Shown: piece by piece, positions 8,401 to 16,935 of the stretch | How positions within the stretch are numbered: the first letter of the stretch is position 1 | How the letters are laid out: each line of letters begins with the position of its first letter | DNA from: Chitinophagaceae bacterium | GTDB lineage: Bacteria > Bacteroidota > Bacteroidia > Chitinophagales > Chitinophagaceae | Assembly: GCA_003168265.1 (NCBI GenBank) | Contig: PMSV01000013.1 | Span: 47,155 to 111,154 of the forward strand | DNA length: 64,000 nucleotides | Direction of reading: 5' to 3' | Notes under the pieces: model-generated | Told to the model about the DNA's origin: nothing | What the model saw: only the letters and a program-made list of their open reading frames with translations | Databases searched by the model: none | Translations under genes and position numbers: made by a program

Positions 8401-10344
8401 ATGATCCATTTTGATTTGCCGAAGGAAAAATCATCCATCATCAAAGTGATTGGAGTGGGAGGAGGAGGCAGCAACGCAGTCAATTATATGTACAGCCAGA
8501 ATATTGAAGGCGTCAATTTCATTATCTGCAATACGGATGCCCAGGCCATTGCCCAGAGCAGGGTTCCCAATAAGGTACAGCTTGGACCGCATCTTACGCA
8601 AGGATTGGGAGCAGGCGCCAATCCGGAAATCGGACGGCAGGCAACGGAAGAGAGCCTGGAAGAGATCAGGCAGATACTGGAAGTGAATACTAAAATGGTA
8701 TTCATTACAGTAGGAATGGGAGGAGGTACGGGTACCGGCGGTGCGCCGATTATCGCCAAGATCTGCAAGGACATGAATATATTGACGGTGGGCATTATCA
8801 CTACGCCTTTTTCTTATGAAGGTAAAAAGCGCCAATTCCAGGCCGAGGAAGGGATTCGTGCCATGAAACAATATGTCGACACTTTACTGATCATCAGTAA
8901 TGACAAACTCCGTCATCAGTTCGGTAATCTTAAAATGAAGGAGGCTTTTAGTCGTGCGGATAATGTGCTGGCCACAGCAGCTAAATGCATTACCGATGTT
9001 ATCAACAGTACAGGTCAGATCAATGTGGACTTTGCAGATGTATGCACGGTCATGCGCAACGGCGGAGTAGCTATCCTGGGAAGCGCTCAGGCTGAAGGAG
9101 AGAACAGGGCCCAACAGGCAATCGAAGAAGCATTGAATTCACCGCTTCTCAACGACAGCGATATCCAGGGAGCTAAATGGATACTTATCAATATCAATTC
9201 ATCTGAAGGGGATCATGAATTTACGATGGATGAAGTGGAGATCATTCAAAATCACCTGATCGGACGTGCAGGAGAACATACCGATGTGATCCTTGGCCTG
9301 GGATATGATCAGGCGCTGGGTTCCAAGATCGGAATAACACTCATTGCCACCGGATTTGAGCACAAAGATCCGTTTGGAAAAACAGTTACTATAAAGTCCG
9401 AACCAGTGAAAGAAAATAAGATTGTCATGCCTTTGATCTTACCCGAAGAAACATCCAAAACAGAACAAGGGCCTGTGCTACCTCTAGTTACACAAAAAGA
9501 ACAAATTCCGGCATCAGGGCAATTTGAAGTTGCCCTGATGGCCCTGCCGGAGAAGGAGGAAATCAGAGAGATATTGGAACTGGAACCGGAACTGAATAAA
9601 ATTGTCGCAGAACAAAAAATTGTGCAAATGGAGATGCCCAGACCAATGATTTTTTTCAGTGAGGAGGAGGGGCTTAGTAAAAATACTGTGGACAATCAGG
9701 TGGAAAAAAACGAATCGGAAAAACCAGCGGAATGGTTAACTTTACAGAGCCTCACAGCCACAGAAAAGGACAAGAATCTGGTGACGAATCTATCAATTGA
9801 TAGTAGGCCTGGCGAGTCGGCATCTGCGATATCAGCGGGGTATCTTGCAAGACCCAAAAATATCTATGCAGAAGAAGCCAGGCCCGAACAACAATCCAGC
9901 CCGGAACACATAACTGTGAAGGAGCCCATCTCAGGTACCCCTGCAATTAATCCGTTCTTGGAAGAAGAACCTTCCCCCGACATGCAGTTGGTATTTAAAG
10001 ATATTCCAGCGGCGGATGAGCCCTTGGCCCATCAAGCTCTTAATAAACCGGAAAATGACCTGCCCGCCGAGGACCCTGCGATGCAGGACAAGGAGGAACA
10101 GCAGAAGAAACGTGCAGCAGAACGAATCAATAAGTTGCGCAACTTATCGTTCAATATCAACGCTGCCGATCCGAATAATGAGTTTGAAACTGTGCCGGCC
10201 TACATCCGCCGTAATTTGGAATTATATAACACGACTTCCAATGTTGAAAACTTCTACAGCAATTACGAGGTGAAAAAGGATGGTAATAACAACGTCAGCA
10301 TTAGTACGATCAATACATTTCTCGATGGAAAGAAACCGGATTGA
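8401..10344 (+). CDS. ftsZ: FtsZ, tubulin-like division GTPase with long C-terminal linker
   Basis: Forms the Z ring that organises septation. The GTPase core (about residues 10-320) shows the tubulin signature GGGTGTGGAP near residue 107, the VGGGGSNAVN-like N-terminal loop and the T7-loop region with NVDFADV. At 647 residues it is much longer than the ~380-400 of well-studied FtsZ proteins: residues about 330-560 are a low-complexity Glu/Pro/Lys-rich linker, followed by the conserved VPAYIRRNLELY segment and a terminal TINTFLDGKKPD peptide that probably binds FtsA. The long linker is common in Bacteroidota. A strong terminator follows 48 bp downstream and closes the dcw operon. Confidence 0.97.
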   Translation: MIHFDLPKEKSSIIKVIGVGGGGSNAVNYMYSQNIEGVNFIICNTDAQAIAQSRVPNKVQLGPHLTQGLGAGANPEIGRQATEESLEEIRQILEVNTKMVFITVGMGGGTGTGGAPIIAKICKDMNILTVGIITTPFSYEGKKRQFQAEEGIRAMKQYVDTLLIISNDKLRHQFGNLKMKEAFSRADNVLATAAKCITDVINSTGQINVDFADVCTVMRNGGVAILGSAQAEGENRAQQAIEEALNSPLLNDSDIQGAKWILININSSEGDHEFTMDEVEIIQNHLIGRAGEHTDVILGLGYDQALGSKIGITLIATGFEHKDPFGKTVTIKSEPVKENKIVMPLILPEETSKTEQGPVLPLVTQKEQIPASGQFEVALMALPEKEEIREILELEPELNKIVAEQKIVQMEMPRPMIFFSEEEGLSKNTVDNQVEKNESEKPAEWLTLQSLTATEKDKNLVTNLSIDSRPGESASAISAGYLARPKNIYAEEARPEQQSSPEHITVKEPISGTPAINPFLEEEPSPDMQLVFKDIPAADEPLAHQALNKPENDLPAEDPAMQDKEEQQKKRAAERINKLRNLSFNINAADPNNEFETVPAYIRRNLELYNTTSNVENFYSNYEVKKDGNNNVSISTINTFLDGKKPD

Positions 10345-10391
10345 TTTTCCGGATTGTTTATAAACTCAGTTTGTTTTTAGTTGTTTTATTT

Positions 10392-10417
10392 CCCCCCGGT
10401 TTTCCGGGGGGATTTTT
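10392..10417 (+). terminator. Rho-independent terminator after ftsZ
   Basis: A perfect 8-bp stem (CCCCCCGG / CCGGGGGG) with a TTTT loop is followed by A and six T residues. It ends the dcw transcript just before the NIF3 gene at 10429. Confidence 0.93.
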
Positions 10418-10428
10418 TACTTTAGCTT

Positions 10429-11526
10429 ATGAAAATCGCCGAGATCATTGAACAGTTGGAGATCATCGCTCCCAGTGCCTATCAGGAAAATTATGATAAT
10501 GCCGGATTGTTGACGGGTTCTTCTGAATGGGATTGTACCGGGGTATTGGTTTCACTGGATGCTACTGAGCAGGTTGTTCAGGAAGCTATTGAAAGAAAAT
10601 GTAATTTAATCGTTTCGCATCATCCTATCCTTTTTTCAGGACTCAAGAAAATTACAGGTAGTAACTATGTTGAAAGATCCCTGATCAGGGCCATTAAACA
10701 GGATGTAGCCCTGTATGCAATTCACACCAACCTGGATAATGTTGTAAAGGGTGTTAATGCGGGAATGGCCGACCGGCTCGGATTGGCAAACAGGAGCATC
10801 CTGCTTCCCAAGGCTTTAACCGTTTTTAAATTGCACAGTTTTGTACCGAGGGATTATTTAGACAGAGTCCGAAATGCGATCTTTGAAGCCGGAGCCGGGT
10901 CCATTGGCGATTATTCTGAAACCAGTTTTTCTATTGGCGGCGAAGGAAGTTTTAAACCTGGCGACAAGACAAATCCATTTAGCGGGGAGATTGGCAAAAG
11001 GAATTATGAACAGGAGGTCCGGATCGAAACGGTTTTCCCGGCACACTTACAAAATGATATAGTGGCATCTCTGGTAGCGGCCCACCCCTATGAAGAAGTG
11101 GCCTACGATATTACTGAACTCAAAAACCCCGATCCGAGAATCGGATCGGGCCTGATGGGAGAACTAGAAAATGATATGGGAGAAAAAGAGTTCCTTGAAT
11201 CATTGAAAGGGGCTTTTTCACTTCCCGTAATCAGGCATACCCCTTTGAGGGGCAGGAAAGTGCGAAGGGTAGGAGTTTGTGGAGGAGCGGGTAGCTTTTT
11301 GATTTCCAAAGCATTAGCTGCGGGGGCCGACTTTTTTATCAGCTCGGATATCAAATACCATGAATTTTTCAACACTGAGGGGAGGATGGTAATAGCGGAT
11401 ATCGGACACTATGAAAGTGAGCAATTTACGATCGATCTGCTGGTTGAGATTTTGCAAACAAAATTTCGTACATTTGCGGTCCTTAAAACTGAGTTGAATA
11501 CCAACCCGCTGCGGTATTTTATTTAA
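10429..11526 (+). CDS. NIF3-family dinuclear metal-centre protein (YbgI/YqfO-like)
   Basis: Member of the NIF3/DUF34 family, a hexameric protein with a di-metal site; its cellular role is still debated, with GTP cyclohydrolase-related and metal-handling proposals. The 365-residue length is that of the longer form, with a PII-like inserted domain (about residues 125-235) between two metal-binding halves. Metal ligands are suggested by IVSHHPILF (about residues 62-70), AIHTNLDN (about 97-104) and the C-terminal IADIGHYESEQ. The gene starts 11 bp after the ftsZ terminator, and TACTTTAGC just upstream resembles a Bacteroidota -7 box. It probably forms a unit with the zinc-ribbon gene 23 bp downstream. 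Confidence 0.9.
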   Translation: MKIAEIIEQLEIIAPSAYQENYDNAGLLTGSSEWDCTGVLVSLDATEQVVQEAIERKCNLIVSHHPILFSGLKKITGSNYVERSLIRAIKQDVALYAIHTNLDNVVKGVNAGMADRLGLANRSILLPKALTVFKLHSFVPRDYLDRVRNAIFEAGAGSIGDYSETSFSIGGEGSFKPGDKTNPFSGEIGKRNYEQEVRIETVFPAHLQNDIVASLVAAHPYEEVAYDITELKNPDPRIGSGLMGELENDMGEKEFLESLKGAFSLPVIRHTPLRGRKVRRVGVCGGAGSFLISKALAAGADFFISSDIKYHEFFNTEGRMVIADIGHYESEQFTIDLLVEILQTKFRTFAVLKTELNTNPLRYFI

Positions 11527-11549
11527 CAATTCAAATATCAAATTTAAAT

Positions 11550-12305
11550 ATGGCGCAAATAAAAGAGTTCTCGGTTGAAGAAAAACTGGCTTCGCTCGTG
11601 AGGCTTCAAAAAATTGAATCCAAACTCGACGAGTATAAAATCCTCAAAGGAGAATTGCCAATGGAAGTTAGCGACCTTGAAGATGAAATTCAGGGATTGC
11701 ATGCCAGGCAAACCCGTATTGAGGAAGAGATCAACGGCATCCAGGAATTCATTAACCAGAAAAAGGAAGCGATTAAGGAGGCCGAAGCACTGATTAAGAA
11801 GTACGATAAGCAAAGCCAGAATGTAAAGAATAGCCGCGAATTCGAGGCGATCAATAAGGAAATGGAGATGCAGCAGTTGGAAACGAAACTGGCTGAGAAG
11901 CATATCAAGGATGCGAATGAAGAGATCGGTGAGAAAGTGGTTGTACTGGAAAAGGCAAAGAAGAATGTGGCTGCCAAGGAAGGTGTTCTGAAGAATAAAA
12001 AAGATGAGCTTGACAAGATCATTGCAACTACCGAGAAAGAAGAAAGGCATTTCAATAAGCTGGCTGGTGACGCAAGGGAAAAGGTTGAGCCGAGGTTATT
12101 GACTTCCTATGACCGCATCCGTAAAAATTACCGTAACGGACTTGCCGTTGTACCGGTCGTCAGGGACGCTTGCGGAGGTTGTTTCAATGCGATACCTCCA
12201 CAACGCCAAAGCGAGATCCGGCAGCGTAAAAAAATCATTGTTTGCGAAAACTGCGGTCGCATCCTGGTAGACGATGAACTTAACAATGTCGTTGATTTGA
12301 AATGA
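11550..12305 (+). CDS. C4-type zinc ribbon coiled-coil protein
   Basis: A 251-residue protein of the family annotated as C4-type zinc ribbon domain protein, often found next to NIF3 genes; molecular function is not settled. Residues about 5-180 are charged heptad-rich sequence predicted to form a long antiparallel coiled coil. The C-terminal ~50 residues hold two cysteine pairs, CGGC and CENC, expected to bind one zinc ion. It lies 23 bp after the NIF3 gene and is followed by its own terminator, so the two genes are probably cotranscribed. Confidence 0.88.
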   Translation: MAQIKEFSVEEKLASLVRLQKIESKLDEYKILKGELPMEVSDLEDEIQGLHARQTRIEEEINGIQEFINQKKEAIKEAEALIKKYDKQSQNVKNSREFEAINKEMEMQQLETKLAEKHIKDANEEIGEKVVVLEKAKKNVAAKEGVLKNKKDELDKIIATTEKEERHFNKLAGDAREKVEPRLLTSYDRIRKNYRNGLAVVPVVRDACGGCFNAIPPQRQSEIRQRKKIIVCENCGRILVDDELNNVVDLK

Positions 12306-12336
12306 GGAATTGACGGATCAGATAATACATCGAAGG

Positions 12337-12362
12337 GCACCCGACAGGGTGCTTTTCTTTTT
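12337..12362 (+). terminator. Rho-independent terminator after zinc-ribbon gene
   Basis: A 6-bp stem GCACCC / GGGTGC with a GACA loop is followed by TTTTCTTTTT. It lies 31 bp after the zinc-ribbon stop codon. Confidence 0.88.
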
Positions 12363-12451
12363 GCTGACGCTCTGCCAGATGCTGAATCAGGATGATAAAT
12401 GCTGAATTTTTCAGTCTTACTCCTTTTGTAAAATCTTCTTTAATTTGCCAT

Positions 12452-14125
12452 ATGCTGAGTCAGCTTCATATTATCAATTATGCGATCATCGATGATCTCT
12501 TAGTGGAGTTTTCTCCTGGTTTGAATGTTATCACAGGTGAGACGGGTGCAGGCAAATCCATCCTCATGGGGGCGCTTTCTTTGATCTTAGGGGACCGTGC
12601 CGATGGTTCGGCGCTGATGAACCGGGAAAAGAAATGCATAGTCGAGGGGTTTTTCCGGGGAGAATTCGAGCGGAACGAGGGGTTTAAGAATTACATGGCT
12701 AATCATGACCTTGACCTGGGCGATGAATTACTGATCCGAAGAGAGGTCGGGAGCAATGGAAAGTCAAGGGCTTTTGTGAATGATACCCCGGTGAACCTGC
12801 AGCAATTGAGGGAGCTCTGCGCAATGCTGGTGGATCTGCATCGTCAATTTGATACACTGGAATTGGGCGAATCGGATTTTCAACGGGAAGTATTGGATGC
12901 TCTTGCCGGCAACGGGCCCTTGCTTGATAATTATAGGGAATTGTTCAGGAAATGGTTACAATGCAAAAAGGATCTAGGTGATTTGATCCGGCGAAAGGAT
13001 CAGTTTATCAGGGAATTCGATTATAATAAATTTCTATTCGATGAATTGGAAGAATTGAGCTTAAAGCCTGATGAACTAGAGGAGATGGATCAGGAGTTGA
13101 AGCTTTTGAGCAGCTCCGAGGATATTCAGCAGGTAATGACAAAAGTCAGTTTTGAATTAGACGAATCCGAAAGGCCGATGGTTCAGGAGCTTAAAAGCCT
13201 TGCAAACCAATTGGGAGTTTATTCCGCTTTTCATAAATCCTTACCGGAAATTATCCGGCGTTTGCTTTCTGCACAGATCGAGTTACAGGATATTGCTTCG
13301 GAAATAGAAGGCCTGAAGGATTCAATCCAATATGATCCGCAACGCATGGAAGAAATCCAGGATCGAATGGCTAAGGGTTACCGGTTGCTTAAAAAGCATG
13401 GGGTGAAAACCACGAAGGATTTGCTTCAGATCCAGTCCTCCCTGAAGGAAAAATTGCAGGCGGTTTTGAACCTGGATGAAGAACTGGCAGATAAGGAGAA
13501 AGAGGTTGCGGCCCAGGAGCGCGGGGTCAGCGATATGGCGGTCCGCATTTCTGCTGAAAGGCGGAAGCATCATAAAAACCTGGAAGAAAAGGTCAATCAA
13601 TTATTGTCCCGCGTGGGCATGCCGAATGCGAGATTGAAAGTCAGGATTGAAAATGCGGCCCTGAATGCGGATGGAATGGATGCAGTGGATTTTCTTTTTG
13701 ACGGCAATAAGAGCAATCGTTTTGATCCGCTGCGTAAAGTGGCTTCAGGCGGAGAGTTGAGCAGGCTGATGCTATGTATCAAGTCCCTAGTGGCGGAGTC
13801 GATGGATATGGCGACCTTAATCTTCGATGAGATCGATACGGGAATCAGCGGGGAGGCAGCTAAACAGGTAGGCATGATCATGCAGGGACTGGCGCTTAAA
13901 AGACAGTTGGTTTGCATTACCCACCAACCGCAGATCGCAGGAAGGGCGGACAGACATTTATTCGTTTATAAGGAAGGAAGGCAGGGAGTGGTGAATACAA
14001 GGTTGAAGCTGCTTTCCGAGACAGAAAGGATTCAGACTATCGCTCAGATGCTGGGTGGTGAGAGACCGACTGCTGCTGCTCTGGCCAATGCAAAGGAAAT
14101 GATTCTCATTGATGGGAAGAAGTAG
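12452..14125 (+). CDS. recN: RecN, SMC-like DNA repair ATPase
   Basis: Acts in recombinational repair of double-strand breaks. The 557-residue protein has an ABC head split by a coiled coil: Walker A GETGAGKS near residues 30-37, a central helical coiled-coil region (about 160-380), the signature ASGGELSR near residue 430 and Walker B TLIFDEIDTGISG followed by a CITHQPQIA switch. The frame is open to 12392, but the ATG at 12452 places the conserved ML(S/T)xLxIxNYAxID N-terminus correctly, and TTTAATTTGCC just before it resembles a -7 promoter box. Confidence 0.96.
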   Translation: MLSQLHIINYAIIDDLLVEFSPGLNVITGETGAGKSILMGALSLILGDRADGSALMNREKKCIVEGFFRGEFERNEGFKNYMANHDLDLGDELLIRREVGSNGKSRAFVNDTPVNLQQLRELCAMLVDLHRQFDTLELGESDFQREVLDALAGNGPLLDNYRELFRKWLQCKKDLGDLIRRKDQFIREFDYNKFLFDELEELSLKPDELEEMDQELKLLSSSEDIQQVMTKVSFELDESERPMVQELKSLANQLGVYSAFHKSLPEIIRRLLSAQIELQDIASEIEGLKDSIQYDPQRMEEIQDRMAKGYRLLKKHGVKTTKDLLQIQSSLKEKLQAVLNLDEELADKEKEVAAQERGVSDMAVRISAERRKHHKNLEEKVNQLLSRVGMPNARLKVRIENAALNADGMDAVDFLFDGNKSNRFDPLRKVASGGELSRLMLCIKSLVAESMDMATLIFDEIDTGISGEAAKQVGMIMQGLALKRQLVCITHQPQIAGRADRHLFVYKEGRQGVVNTRLKLLSETERIQTIAQMLGGERPTAAALANAKEMILIDGKK

Positions 14126-14312
14126 CATCATATGGCTCTTGTTGATTCTTTCCCTCTTACCGGTCTTTTTCATGAACCGGTTCCTGAAAAAATATTTGAA
14201 CCCGAAAGGTTCTTTTAAAGGTTTGGTTTTTTACCTGCTTGGATCCTTTTGCTTAGTTTTTATTTATGTGTTTTTGCTTGTGTGGACGGTGAGGCAATTA
14301 TTCCCCTTGTAG
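14112..14312 (+). CDS. small two-helix membrane protein, unknown function
   Basis: A 66-residue ORF that overlaps the recN stop by 14 bp and ends 42 bp before the fabI ATG. It contains two hydrophobic segments (about residues 5-20 and 34-60) joined by a basic loop MNRFLKKYLNPKGS, the charge pattern expected of a real inner-membrane protein. I do not recognise the family. Overlap with recN suggests translational coupling. It could be a chance ORF, but hydrophobicity, charge placement and the tight fit between two genes argue for a real gene. Confidence 0.55.
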   Translation: MGRSSIIWLLLILSLLPVFFMNRFLKKYLNPKGSFKGLVFYLLGSFCLVFIYVFLLVWTVRQLFPL

Positions 14313-14353
14313 TAAATAAGTCCTTAATTTTACGGCCACTTAAAACGATTTAC

Positions 14354-15166
14354 ATGTCATACAATTTGTTGAAAGGTAAGAAAGGTATCATTTTTGGCGC
14401 ATTGGACGAGAAATCCATCGCCTGGAGAACGGCGCTCCATTGTCATGAGGAGGGCGCACAGCTCGTCCTGAGCAATGCGCCTGTAGCTTTGCGAATGGGG
14501 GAGATCAATAAACTGGCCGAAACAGTGAATGCACCCGTCGTGGGAGCGGATGTTACGAATATGGATGACCTGAAAAAATTGTTTGAACAGTCAATGACGC
14601 ATTTTAACGGAGGCGTGGATTTTGTGCTTCATTCGATTGGCATGAGCCTGAATGTTCGAAAGGGAAAGAGTTATACAGAACTGGATTATGGGTTTAATCA
14701 GAAGACGCTGGATATTTCTTCAATGTCCCTGCACCGGGTGCTTAGGACTGCCTGGGATATGGATGCGCTGAATGAATGGGGGAGCGTGGTGGCCCTGACC
14801 TTTATAGCCGCGCAAAGGGTATTTCCGGACTACAGTGAAATGGCCGATGCCAAGGCCTTGCTTGAGAGCGTGTCACGCAGTTTTGGATATCATTACGGGA
14901 TCCGTAAGAAAGTCAGGGTGAATACGATTTCCCAGTCTCCGACAAGGACTACAGCAGGAAGCGGAGTAAAGGGTTTTGATGGATTCATAAGTTATGCGGA
15001 ACATATGAGCCCGCTGGGAAATGCAAGCGGTGATCAATGCGCGAATTATTGTGTTGCCTTGTTCAGCGATCTGACGAGAATGGTGACGATGCAGAATCTT
15101 TTTCATGACGGTGGATTTTCTACAACGGGGGTTACGGAGGCTGTGGTGAAGCAAATGGAAAAGTAA
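14354..15166 (+). CDS. fabI: FabI, enoyl-[acyl-carrier-protein] reductase (NADH)
   Basis: Catalyses the last reduction of each fatty acid elongation cycle. The 270-residue protein is an atypical short-chain dehydrogenase: cofactor-binding start KGIIFGALDEKSIAW, the HSIGMS segment, and the catalytic Tyr-(6)-Lys spacing in YSEMADAK. The frame is open to 14249, but ATG 14354 matches the usual N-terminus and is preceded by TTAATTTTACGGC, which resembles a Bacteroidota -7 region. The downstream hairpin at 15202-15226 serves as terminator. Confidence 0.96.
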   Translation: MSYNLLKGKKGIIFGALDEKSIAWRTALHCHEEGAQLVLSNAPVALRMGEINKLAETVNAPVVGADVTNMDDLKKLFEQSMTHFNGGVDFVLHSIGMSLNVRKGKSYTELDYGFNQKTLDISSMSLHRVLRTAWDMDALNEWGSVVALTFIAAQRVFPDYSEMADAKALLESVSRSFGYHYGIRKKVRVNTISQSPTRTTAGSGVKGFDGFISYAEHMSPLGNASGDQCANYCVALFSDLTRMVTMQNLFHDGGFSTTGVTEAVVKQMEK

Positions 15167-15201
15167 TTGCTGAGGAATTCCGACATAAAGGCCAATAATA
15201 T

Positions 15202-15226
15202 AAAAAGCCGCAATCTGCGGCTTTTT
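15202..15226. terminator. bidirectional terminator between fabI and the DUF2795 gene
   Basis: An 11-bp perfect stem (AAAAAGCCGCA / TGCGGCTTTTT) with an ATC loop. It has a T-run on both strands, so it can stop fabI on the + strand and the convergent DUF2795 gene on the - strand. Confidence 0.92.
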
Positions 15227-15240
15227 CATTTTTTTAAATT

Positions 15241-15462
15241 CTAGTACTCGTCTTCATTGAAGAAGAAGTCTTCCTGTGAAGGATAGTCGGGCCATATGTC
15301 GTCAATGGCTTCATAGATCTCACCTTCGTCTTCAAGTTCCTGAAGGTTTTCAACTACTTCGATCGGCGCACCGGATCTGATGGCATAGTCGATAAGTTCG
15401 TCCTTAGTAGCAGGCCAGGGTGCGTCTTCAAGATAGCTGGCCAATTCAAGTGTCCAAAACAT
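15241..15462 (-). CDS. small acidic DUF2795-family protein
   Basis: A 73-residue, very acidic protein with the DUF2795 pattern: an N-terminal WTLELASYLEDAPWPATK segment and a helical LIDYAIRSGAP core followed by a Glu/Asp-rich tail. Function of this small family is unknown; it is widespread in Bacteroidota. It is convergent with fabI and shares the terminator at 15202-15226. The 220 bp upstream of it (15463-15682) contain no supported gene and probably hold divergent promoters for it and for the ABC ATPase. Confidence 0.85.
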   Translation of the reverse strand: MFWTLELASYLEDAPWPATKDELIDYAIRSGAPIEVVENLQELEDEGEIYEAIDDIWPDYPSQEDFFFNEDEY

Positions 15463-15682
15463 CTGTTCCCGTTTAGTTTCTAATAGTTATGATTAAGACA
15501 GCTCATTTGACCTATTGTTCGCAGTTTGTCCTTATTTCGGCCATCCCAATTTTTCGCAAAAGTAGATGTTAAAATGAATTTTCCAAATGATAGTTTTTCA
15601 GACCAGGGATGGCACAAAACCGGATATTTGCGGGATCTTTTGATAAAAGGAAATTGGCTAAGTTGCATCCCAGAATTTATAT

Positions 15683-16369
15683 ATGTTATCGGCTACTCAT
15701 ATTAACAAGTCTTACGGTAAGCTTCAGGTGCTGAAAAACGTAGATGTACGCATAGCAAAGGGGGAGATTGTTTGTATATCCGGTCCTTCGGGCTCCGGCA
15801 AAAGTACCTTATTGCATATCCTGGGTACTCTATCTAAGCCGGATTCGGGAGAGATCGTGCTGAGCGATAAGCTGGTTAGCGCATTGAAGGGAAAAGAATT
15901 GGCTGCTTTCCGGAACCGCCATATCGGTTTTGTATTTCAGTTCCATCATCTGTTGCCGGAGTTTTCCGCACTCGAGAATGCCTGTGTTCCGGGCTGGATC
16001 GCCGGCAGGAAGCGCGCAGAAGTAGAGCAGCGGGCCAGGGATTTGCTGGTAACCCTGGGCATCGGAGAACGTCTGGATAACCGTCCTTCGGAGCTGTCCG
16101 GAGGCGAACAGCAAAGGGTAGCTGTAGCAAGGGCCCTGATCAACAATCCGGATATCATATTTGCGGATGAACCGACGGGCAACCTGGATTCGGTGCATGC
16201 GCGAGAATTGCATCAATTGTTTTTTGACCTGCGGGAGAAATTCAACCAGACATTTCTGATTGTTACTCATAATGAAGAACTCGCGCAAATGAGTGACAGG
16301 ATTTTGCATATGCGGGATGGGGAGATATTGGGGAGTGAAGGGGTGGCTCCCGCGGGAGCGGTACTGTAG
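15683..16369 (+). CDS. LolD/MacB-type ABC transporter ATP-binding protein
   Basis: Cytoplasmic ATPase of the LolD/FtsE/MacB family, which powers lipoprotein release or periplasmic efflux with FtsX-type permeases. The 228 residues show Walker [10 protein letters not shown] (about 36-44), Q-loop FVFQFHHLLPE, signature LSGGEQQRVAVARAL and Walker [13 protein letters not shown], then the H-switch VTHNEE. The ATG at 15683 gives the usual N-terminus. No permease gene is adjacent, so its partner is encoded elsewhere; LolD is the closest functional guess but cannot be told from MacB-type ATPases here. Confidence 0.9.
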   Translation: MLSATHINKSYGKLQVLKNVDVRIAKGEIVCISGPSGSGKSTLLHILGTLSKPDSGEIVLSDKLVSALKGKELAAFRNRHIGFVFQFHHLLPEFSALENACVPGWIAGRKRAEVEQRARDLLVTLGIGERLDNRPSELSGGEQQRVAVARALINNPDIIFADEPTGNLDSVHARELHQLFFDLREKFNQTFLIVTHNEELAQMSDRILHMRDGEILGSEGVAPAGAVL

Positions 16370-16373
16370 AAAA

Positions 16374-16934
16374 TTAAATGCGGGGCTGCCAGGGGATTTC
16401 AACCACATTGAGCTCCTTACTGAGGTGGCGGGAGAGCACGAAGAAAAAATCACTCAGGCGATTCAGGTATTTGAGGACGAGGGGTTCGACATGGCCATTG
16501 TTCTCATTGAGAAGGACACAGATCCTTTCAGCGCGCCGGCAAACGCAGCGAACGACATGCGCAGTAGATACGGTGACATGTCCTCCAGGAAGGACAAAAT
16601 GCTTCATTTCGGGAAGCTCCTCATTCATGCGGTCGATCTCTTTTTCCAGGAGGTCCACATCTGTTTCTTTAAGATCGGGTATGAGCAGGGAAGACTCTTT
16701 AACGGGATCGCAGGCAAGTGAGGAACCAATGGTAAAAAGGCGGTCCTGAACTTCTTTCAGGATGGTAGTGTCATATGCAATTCCGACCTGGTCACGAAGC
16801 AGGCCGAGGAAGGAGTTGAGCTCGTCAACCGAACCATAGGCTTCGATCCGTATATTACTTTTAGGAACCTTTGTTCCTCCTATCAGGGAGGTCTTTCCCT
16901 TATCCCCGGTTTTCGTGTAAATTTTTAATGCCAT
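16374..16934 (-). CDS. cob(I)yrinic acid a,c-diamide adenosyltransferase (PduO type)
   Basis: Transfers the adenosyl group of ATP to cob(I)alamin to make coenzyme B12. The 186-residue four-helix protein has the N-terminal ATP-binding YTKTGDKGKTSLIGG motif, VDELNSFLGL, and the RCVCRRAER helix typical of PduO-type enzymes. The frame extends 8 codons further upstream, but the ATG at 16934 matches the family N-terminus and avoids overlap with the ABC gene ending at 16936. It converges on the upstream ABC ATPase with a 4-bp gap. Confidence 0.93.
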   Translation of the reverse strand: MALKIYTKTGDKGKTSLIGGTKVPKSNIRIEAYGSVDELNSFLGLLRDQVGIAYDTTILKEVQDRLFTIGSSLACDPVKESSLLIPDLKETDVDLLEKEIDRMNEELPEMKHFVLPGGHVTVSTAHVVRCVCRRAERICVLLNENNGHVEPLVLKYLNRLSDFFFVLSRHLSKELNVVEIPWQPRI

Positions 16935-16935
16935 A

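Noticed and set aside
12392..12451. N-terminal extension of recN from 12392
   Set aside because: The extra 20 residues precede the conserved RecN start; a -7-like promoter box lies inside the extension.
14249..14353. 35-residue N-terminal extension of fabI
   Set aside because: It would overlap the small membrane ORF and has no match to FabI; ATG 14354 starts the family N-terminus.
15480..15668. 62-codon - strand ORF
   Set aside because: No family resemblance and it covers the expected divergent promoter region of the DUF2795 and ABC genes.
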